Shown in pieces: positions 20,900-25,562 of a DNA stretch of 25,562 bases. The notes below the pieces were generated by a model, which was not told where the DNA came from, searched no databases, and saw nothing but the letters and a program-made list of their open reading frames with translations. The stretch's first letter is position 1; every line of letters begins with the position of its first letter. Position numbers and translations under genes: made by a program. Source of the stretch: Thermoleophilia bacterium (GTDB taxonomy: Bacteria > Actinomycetota > Thermoleophilia > Gaiellales > JAICJC01). Where the stretch lies: NCBI GenBank assembly GCA_025928435.1, contig JAICJM010000040.1:1-25562 (forward strand), in the 5' to 3' direction.

Positions 20900-22128
20900 G
20901 GGTCGTCTCCGTCGCCGCACCAGTCGCGCGCGAGCCGCACGTAGGCGGCGGCGAGGGTGTGCAGGTCGTCGACGTTCACGTATTCGTCCGGGGCGTGCGG
21001 ATTGTCGCCGCCCGGCCCGCATACGACAACCGGGGTCGGCGAGTGCTCCGCGATCACGAACGCGTCGCACGCGAAGGGCGCGGTGGTCGGAGCCGGCCTG
21101 CCCGGAAGGGCCGCCTGCATGGCCCGCACGACGGGTGCGTCCGGGTCGCCGTCGAGAGCCGAGAGGAAGCGCGTGCGCTGCTCCCACTCGAGCGGCGTGC
21201 CGCCCTCGGCGGCCCGCCCGACGACCCCGCGCAGCTCCGCCTCGAGCGCGTCGCGCGACGTGCCGGGCAGGATCTCGGCCCAGAACTCGAGCAGGCCGTC
21301 GGTGGGCGTCCCCTCGGAGGTGCCCCAGGGCAACTCCTCGCCGGACCGGAGCAGGAACTGGTAGATCGGCGCGCCCCGCCCCCGCTCCGCCGCCGCCAGG
21401 GCGGCCGACGCCGCGGCGAGCGTGATCAGCGCGCTCGGCCCCGAGCCGCCGCCGAAGTCCATCCCGGCCTTGCCGCCGCGGGCGTGCAGGCGGTACTGGA
21501 TCCCGCCGCGGGTGGCGTGGCAGACGCCGAGGCCGGTGGGCTCGGGCAGCACGGCGCCATCGGCGTTGTACCCGCGCAGCCGGCACGCGAGGGTACCGTT
21601 GGCCCCGCCGAACTCCTCGTCGACGGTCGTCTCGACGATCAGGTCGCCGGCGAGGCCCGCGCCGCACTCCACCAGGCAGCGCAGGGCGTGCAGGTAGCAG
21701 GCGACGCCGCCCTTCATGTCGAGCGCGCCGCGGCCGTAGAGGCGCCCGTCCTCGACCTCGCCGTCCCACCAGCCGTGCGCGCCCTGGCCGTGGGCGGGCA
21801 CGACGTCGACATGCCCGGTGAAGAGCAGCGAGCGCCCGCCGCCGCTCCCGGCGAGGCGGGCGGCGACGTTCGGGCGGCCGGCGTAGTCGCGGCCGGGCCA
21901 CCAGGCCTCGTGCGCGGTCGCACCCTCCACCTCGTCCGGCCGGAAGACGTCCGGCTGGAGCCCCAGGTCACGCAGGTAGCCGGCGACGAACTCCTGGCAC
22001 GCGGCCTCGTCGCCGCGCGGCGGCCGGTTCTCGCTCGGCCGCGACACGAGATCGCGGACGAGCGTCACCAGGTCGTCTCGGTGCCCGGCCAGCCACTCCT
22101 CGGGCGCCGTCCGCGCCCGTTCAGCCAT
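20896..22128 (-). CDS. M20-family metallohydrolase (ArgE/DapE-type deacylase)
   Basis: 410 aa from ATG 22128, which overlaps the end of the RidA gene by 8 nt (ATGGCTGA). Di-zinc site motifs are in place: GHVDVVP (H106, D108), GRGALDMKGG (D137), VDEEFGG (E171, E172), and GPGGDNPHAPDEY with the C-terminal His. The Glu of LPEP is a further candidate ligand. M20 enzymes remove acyl groups from amino acids or split small peptides. With RidA next to it, the substrate may be an N-acyl amino acid or N-acyl amino-sugar acid; this is inference. Confidence 0.88.
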   Translation of the reverse strand: MAERARTAPEEWLAGHRDDLVTLVRDLVSRPSENRPPRGDEAACQEFVAGYLRDLGLQPDVFRPDEVEGATAHEAWWPGRDYAGRPNVAARLAGSGGGRSLLFTGHVDVVPAHGQGAHGWWDGEVEDGRLYGRGALDMKGGVACYLHALRCLVECGAGLAGDLIVETTVDEEFGGANGTLACRLRGYNADGAVLPEPTGLGVCHATRGGIQYRLHARGGKAGMDFGGGSGPSALITLAAASAALAAAERGRGAPIYQFLLRSGEELPWGTSEGTPTDGLLEFWAEILPGTSRDALEAELRGVVGRAAEGGTPLEWEQRTRFLSALDGDPDAPVVRAMQAALPGRPAPTTAPFACDAFVIAEHSPTPVVVCGPGGDNPHAPDEYVNVDDLHTLAAAYVRLARDWCGDGDDP

Positions 22129-22534
22129 CGGCGCGCTGCGGGATGTATGCGACGCAGTCGATCTCGACCAGGATGCCGGCCAGCTGACAGCCGATGGTCG
22201 TGCGGGTCGGGCGGGGCCGGTGGCTGAAGAACGCCTCGTACGCGGCGGTGAACTCGTCGAAGTCGTCGATGGACGCCAGGTAGCAGCCGCAGCGCACGAT
22301 GCTCTCGGCGTCGCCGCCGGCCGCCTCGACCAGCGTGAGGACGTTGCGCAGCGTGTGGCGCGTCTGCTCGGCGACGGTATCGCCCAGCACGGCGAGCGTG
22401 CCCGGCTCGAGCGGCCCCTGGCCGGAGACGTAGACGAAGTCGCCGGCGCGCAGCGCGGGCGTGTAGCCCCCGGTGCCCCCGGACGCGTCGTCGGAGGTGA
22501 TCGGCATTGGGCGGCCGGGAGGCATCCGCGCCAT
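22121..22534 (-). CDS. RidA/YjgF-family enamine/imine deaminase
   Basis: 137 aa from ATG 22534 (GAGAG before it); ATG 22507 gives a 128-aa version closer to the usual length, so the start is uncertain. Family blocks: YTPALRAGDFVYVSGQGPLEP, VLGDTVAEQTRHTLRNVLTLVEAAGG, and the RPTRTTIGCQLAG strand, where the Arg of PTRT is the carboxylate-binding residue of active RidA proteins. RidA hydrolyses reactive 2-aminoacrylate-type imines to keto acids. It is the first gene of the operon leading to the M20 hydrolase, epimerase and UxuA-like genes. It would fit with amino-acid or amine oxidation, as by the DAO-type enzyme in this locus. Confidence 0.88.
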   Translation of the reverse strand: MARMPPGRPMPITSDDASGGTGGYTPALRAGDFVYVSGQGPLEPGTLAVLGDTVAEQTRHTLRNVLTLVEAAGGDAESIVRCGCYLASIDDFDEFTAAYEAFFSHRPRPTRTTIGCQLAGILVEIDCVAYIPQRADG

Positions 22535-22553
22535 ATTAGGCTCTCACGGACAC

Positions 22554-23336
22554 GTGGCGGAGAACGAGACACGCGCACCCGGCCGGCTCGCCGGCAAGAC
22601 CGCGATCGTGACCGGCGCGACCGAGGGCATCGGCCGCGCGATCGCGGAGGCGTTCGCGCGCGAGGGCGCGTCGCTTGTGCTCATCGCCCGCAGGGCCAAC
22701 CCGACGGCCGCGCTGGCGGATGAGCTGGGCGGCCGGGCCGTGCCGATCGCCGGCGACGTCTCCGACCCGGCGACGGCCGACGCCGCCGTGGCCGCGGCGG
22801 TCGAGGGGTTCGGCCGGCTGGACGTGCTCGTGAACAACGCCGGCCACGACCTCTCGGGCGTGCCGCTCTTCGAGACCTCGCCCGAGCGGGCCCGCGCGAT
22901 CTTCGAGGTGAACGTCTTCGGCGCGTTCTGGATGCTGCTCGCCGCCGGCCGGGCGATGGCCGGAGCGGGTGGGGGTTCGATCGTGAACGTGACCTCGCGG
23001 CTCGGGCTCGTCGGCATGTCGGGATCGGCCTGGTACGGGGCGTCGAAGGGCGCGCTGCACGCGCTCACCCGCGGCGCGGCCGTCGAGTGGGCGCGGCTCG
23101 GCATCCGCGTGAACTCGGTCGCGCCGGGCCTGACGCAGACGGCGATGATCGACACCTGGATCGCCGAGCAGCCCGATCCGGAGGCGTTCCGGGCATCGCG
23201 GACGGAGACGATCCCGCTCGGCAAGATCGCGACGCCCGAGGAGGTGGCGGCAGCCGTCGTCTACCTCGCCTCGGAGGAGTCGGCGTCGACGACCGGCGCG
23301 TCGATCGCCGTCGATGGCGGCTATACAGCAGCTTGA
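22554..23336 (+). CDS. SDR-family oxidoreductase (third SDR)
   Basis: 260 aa from GTG 22554; the upstream in-frame extension overlaps the divergent RidA gene and is rejected. Motifs: TGATEGIG (20-27), VNNAG (93-97), S148, Y161 and K165 (YGASK). The end of strand 2 reads ARR (45-47), with no Asp, which points to NADP(H), unlike the two NAD-type SDRs in the regulon. A TAGGCT box (22537-22542) 11 nt before GTG may be the -10, giving a very short leader. The cupin gene follows with overlapping TGATG. Substrate unknown. Confidence 0.85.
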   Translation: MAENETRAPGRLAGKTAIVTGATEGIGRAIAEAFAREGASLVLIARRANPTAALADELGGRAVPIAGDVSDPATADAAVAAAVEGFGRLDVLVNNAGHDLSGVPLFETSPERARAIFEVNVFGAFWMLLAAGRAMAGAGGGSIVNVTSRLGLVGMSGSAWYGASKGALHALTRGAAVEWARLGIRVNSVAPGLTQTAMIDTWIAEQPDPEAFRASRTETIPLGKIATPEEVAAAVVYLASEESASTTGASIAVDGGYTAA

Positions 23337-23731
23337 TGACCGACGGCTACACCATCAGGAACCTCGCCGACGTCGACGACGCCGCGCCGGGCAACGGGCT
23401 CGGCGACATCTGGGAGGCGCGGGTCGCCCGGACGGCGCTCGGCGCGGAGCAGACCGGCGTCACGTTCTTCCGGCTGAAGCCCGGCCGGCGGTCGGCGTTC
23501 TCGCACCGCCACGAGGAGGCCGAGGAGGTCTACGTCATCCTGCGCGGGCGCGGGCGTGTGCGGCTCGACGACGAGGTGCTCGACGTCGGCCCGCTGGACG
23601 CCGTCCGCATCGCCCCGCACGTGGTGCGCGCCTTCGAGGCGGACGCGGACGGCCTCGACTTCCTCGCCTTCGGCCAGCACCATCCCCGCGACGGCGAACT
23701 GGTCGACGACGGCTGGGTCGGGGGCGGCTAG
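23336..23731 (+). CDS. Single-domain cupin protein
   Basis: 131 aa from ATG 23336, which shares a base with the SDR stop (TGATG). Cupin motif 1 is visible as SHRHEEAEEVYVILRGRG (metal-ligand candidates H57, H59 and E63/E64), and motif 2 as GPLDAVRIAPHVVRAFEA (H95). Such small cupins are isomerases, dioxygenases or ligand-binding sensors; none can be picked here. Translational coupling with the SDR suggests they act on the same compound. The TAG stop (23729-23731) overlaps the stop of the convergent gene. Confidence 0.85.
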   Translation: MTDGYTIRNLADVDDAAPGNGLGDIWEARVARTALGAEQTGVTFFRLKPGRRSAFSHRHEEAEEVYVILRGRGRVRLDDEVLDVGPLDAVRIAPHVVRAFEADADGLDFLAFGQHHPRDGELVDDGWVGGG

Positions 23732-24378
23732 CAGCAGCCGTCCGCGCACCCGTCGCCGCGCCATGACGCGATGCCCTCGCGGGCGGCGACGGCGGCGATC
23801 ACGAGCGCGGCCAGCGGGTCCGCCCACCACCACCCGAACAGGACGTTCGCGCCGAGGCCGGCGAGCAAGGCGACGGAGAGGTAGGCGCAGAGCAGGTTCT
23901 GGCCGGCCTCGCTCTCCGTCGCACGCGATCCGAACTCCCGGCCGACGCGGCGCTTGGCGCGCGCGAGCAGCGGCATCGTGGGCGCGGTCACGAGCGCGAG
24001 TCCGATCCCGACCCAGCTCGGCTGCGGGTGGTCGCCGCCGAGGGCGTGGACGGAGTCCACGGCGATGTAGGCGGCGAGCGCGAAGAAGCTCGCGGCGATC
24101 AGGCGCTGCGCGCGCCGCTCGGCGGATTCCGAGCCGACCCGGCGGCCGGTGAAGAGCCACACCACGACGCCGCCCGCGGCGACCTCGATCAGCGAGTCGA
24201 TCCCGAAGGCGACGAGCGCCACCGACGACGCCGTGATCCCGGCGCCCACGGCGATCGCGAACTCGACCAGGTGCCACGCGTTCCCGCCCCACGCCAGGAC
24301 CTTCGCGCGGCGGATGAGCTGCGCCCTGCGCGCCGACGTCCTCGGAACGACCTGCAGGAGTGACGGCCCGGCAGCCAT
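23728..24378 (-). CDS. Short cation-efflux-like (CDF-type) membrane protein
   Basis: 216 aa from ATG 24378. Five to six membrane segments are visible. VALVAFGIDSLIEVAAGGVVVW (Asp in helix 2) and NVLFGWWWADPLAALVIAAVAARE (Asp in helix 5) correspond to the metal-site helices of cation diffusion facilitators. The cytoplasmic C-terminal domain of full CDF proteins (about 80-100 aa) is missing. Instead it ends in a short Cys-rich tail, GDGCADGCC, that may bind metal. It could be an efflux carrier for Zn, Co or another soft metal. It starts close to the divergent rhodanese remnant. Confidence 0.75.
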   Translation of the reverse strand: MAAGPSLLQVVPRTSARRAQLIRRAKVLAWGGNAWHLVEFAIAVGAGITASSVALVAFGIDSLIEVAAGGVVVWLFTGRRVGSESAERRAQRLIAASFFALAAYIAVDSVHALGGDHPQPSWVGIGLALVTAPTMPLLARAKRRVGREFGSRATESEAGQNLLCAYLSVALLAGLGANVLFGWWWADPLAALVIAAVAAREGIASWRGDGCADGCC

Positions 24379-24391
24379 GCGGGAAGGGTAG

Positions 24392-24616
24392 GCAGCGCGG
24401 CCACGTCCCGGGCCGGTGCACCTGCCGCTGCGCTCACCGGCGCGCCTGAGGACGCACCTCCCGCGAACGCCCGTCGTGGCGGCCTGCGGGGACGGCCGCC
24501 GGGCGGCGACCGCGGCGAGCGTCCTGCGCCGGGCCGGCCGCGCCGACATCTGGCGCATCGCCGGCGCAGGCCTGCCGTACCTGCTGAGCCACCGGCTCGA
24601 CCTGCGCGGCGCCTGA
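24392..24616 (+). pseudogene. C-terminal half of a rhodanese-like domain
   Basis: The frame is open from just after an in-frame TAG (24389-24391) to TGA 24614-24616; the first GTG is at 24416. The peptide PGPVHLPL, then PVVAACGDGRRAATAASVLRRAG and IWRIAGAGLPYLL, matches the second half of rhodanese domains. It includes the active-site loop CGDGRR with its Cys and the GH-x-PGA-x-H-x-PL type lead-in in worn form. The N-terminal half is missing: the CDF gene starts only a few bases upstream on the other strand. It is most likely a truncated remnant; a 66-aa expressed peptide is less likely. Confidence 0.55.
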
Positions 24617-24622
24617 CCCCGA

Positions 24623-25549
24623 TCAGCGGGCCGCGCGGGCGCCGAGACCGGTGCCCTCGAAGTTCTCGTGGAACCGGTCGTCGTCGAGCTGCCACAGCAC
24701 GCCCTGGCGGAGCCCGCCCGCGGCCACGGTGAGCGGCATCCCCAGGATCTCGTGGAGGCGCTCGAACACCACCACGCCGGCGGGCAGCGCCCGGCGGCGG
24801 TGACGGGGCACGCCCTTCACCTTGGCGCTCGGCCCGGATGTGAGCCGGGCCATCGTCCGCTCGAAGGTCTCGCCCTCGAGGACGGAGACGCCGAGCTTCG
24901 CCAGCGTGTGGGCACAGCCGCCGGTGACGAGCGCCACCCGGGCGGCATCCGGACGGTCGAGGACGAGATGCCGGCGGGCATACGCGCGCGCCGCATCGAG
25001 CTCCTCGGACGTCGGGGGATCGCGGCGGAACGCCCGCTCGGCCAGGCGCACGGCGCCCACGGGGAACGACCCGACCACGCCGACATCGCCCCGCAGGGTC
25101 CCGAACGACACCTCGGTGGACCCACCGCCGACGTCGCACACGACGCCCGCTTCGCCGCCCCCGAGCATCCCGGTGGCGGCGCCGGCGAATGTAAGCCTCG
25201 CCTCCTGCGCCGGAGACAGCAGGCACGGCGTGCGGCCGGTGGCAAGCGTCAGGCGCTCCAGCAGCGCGCCCGGGTTCGCGCCCGAGCGCCCGGGCGCGGT
25301 CACGACGATCGCCAGCCGCTCGCACCCGAGCTCGTCCGCGCCACACACAAACTTGCGCGCGAGGCCCCCGACCCGTTCCAGCACCTCGTCCGAGTAGCCG
25401 CCGTCGCGCTCGACCTCGACGCCGAGCCGCAGGAACGCCCGGTCGCCGCCGAGCCGCTCCCACTCGCCGTCGGTGCGCCTGGCGACCGTGAGGCGCATCG
25501 TCGCCGACCCGACGTCGATCACGCCGACGGCCGCCCCCCGCCCGACCAC
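24623..25549 (-). CDS. Ppx/GppA-family phosphatase
   Basis: 308 aa from GTG 25549; the frame remains open to the window edge, so the true start may be further upstream. The ASKHA-fold phosphate-1 motif is GVIDVGSATMRLTV (about 9-22). LLSPAQEARLTFAGA carries the catalytic-region Glu of the family, DVGGGSTEVSFG is the phosphate-2 motif, and VTGGCAHTLAKL is the adenosine-type motif. It is the usual length of the two-domain short form, without the C-terminal HD domain. Family members hydrolyse polyphosphate or the pentaphosphate alarmone pppGpp. It is separate from the catabolic locus. Confidence 0.88.
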   Translation of the reverse strand: MVGRGAAVGVIDVGSATMRLTVARRTDGEWERLGGDRAFLRLGVEVERDGGYSDEVLERVGGLARKFVCGADELGCERLAIVVTAPGRSGANPGALLERLTLATGRTPCLLSPAQEARLTFAGAATGMLGGGEAGVVCDVGGGSTEVSFGTLRGDVGVVGSFPVGAVRLAERAFRRDPPTSEELDAARAYARRHLVLDRPDAARVALVTGGCAHTLAKLGVSVLEGETFERTMARLTSGPSAKVKGVPRHRRRALPAGVVVFERLHEILGMPLTVAAGGLRQGVLWQLDDDRFHENFEGTGLGARAAR

Positions 25550-25562
25550 CGGGCCCGCCGCC

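Noticed and set aside
20896..22578. M20 hydrolase with a 150-aa N-terminal extension
   Set aside because: The extension is an out-of-frame reading of the RidA gene; ATG 22128 gives a normal M20 length and overlaps the RidA stop.
1..25562. CRISPR arrays, insertion sequences, prophage or conjugation genes
   Set aside because: No regularly spaced repeats, no transposase, integrase or phage-structural motifs were seen. The accessory character comes from the catabolic cluster, not from a visible mobile element.

Overview
The window is about 25.6 kb of very GC-rich DNA with strong third-position G/C, frequent GTG/TTG starts, TANNNT -10 boxes and several apparently leaderless genes. Together these suggest a high-GC actinobacterium, perhaps a Thermoleophilia (Gaiellales/Solirubrobacterales) lineage. 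That placement is inference: no rRNA or tRNA gene is present to fix it.

Left flank (1-2,860): two overlapping flippase-like membrane protein genes (one cut by the window edge), a probably frameshifted small gene, a VapBC toxin-antitoxin pair, and a sparse stretch with a short charged ORF. Right flank (22,500-25,562): an SDR-cupin pair, a short cation-efflux-like protein, a rhodanese remnant and a Ppx/GppA phosphatase.

The centre (about 2,889-22,534) is a large catabolic locus for a sugar, sugar acid or amino-sugar acid. It holds a LacI-family repressor, two paralogous SDR dehydrogenases, a galactose-mutarotase-like protein, an SMP-30 lactonase, an FAD (DAO-type) oxidoreductase, an IlvD/EDD dehydratase, a VOC protein, an uncharacterised probable TIM-barrel protein, a metallo-beta-lactamase-fold hydrolase, a DgoD-like enolase-superfamily dehydratase, an APC permease, a metallophosphoesterase and an RraA-type aldolase. 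A second set follows (RidA, M20 hydrolase, NAD-dependent epimerase/dehydrogenase, UxuA-like mannonate dehydratase). The order oxidation, lactone opening, dehydration, aldol cleavage fits a non-phosphorylative Entner-Doudoroff-like route; the substrate cannot be read from the sequence. No sugar kinase and no ABC, TRAP or MFS sugar importer is present.

The most striking signal is a 12-bp imperfect palindrome, TTGATCGTTCAA (reverse complement TTGAACGATCAA). It occurs exactly four times (7169-7180, 11838-11849, 17458-17469, 17562-17573) and once in degenerate form (10078-10089, in front of lacI). All copies lie at starts of transcription units of the central locus. In three units the site is 8-9 nt behind a -10 box that follows a good -35. 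In two of those (SMP-30 and RraA genes) the site contains the TTG start codon, so both proteins begin Met-Asn-Asp-Gln. This outlines a LacI regulon of about 15 genes with operators at +1 and near-leaderless mRNAs.

Other notable points: the FAD oxidoreductase has no canonical start codon before its Rossmann motif (likely one-base deletion); REP-like palindromes occur at two intergenic sites; two convergent gene pairs share a CTAG as overlapping stop codons.
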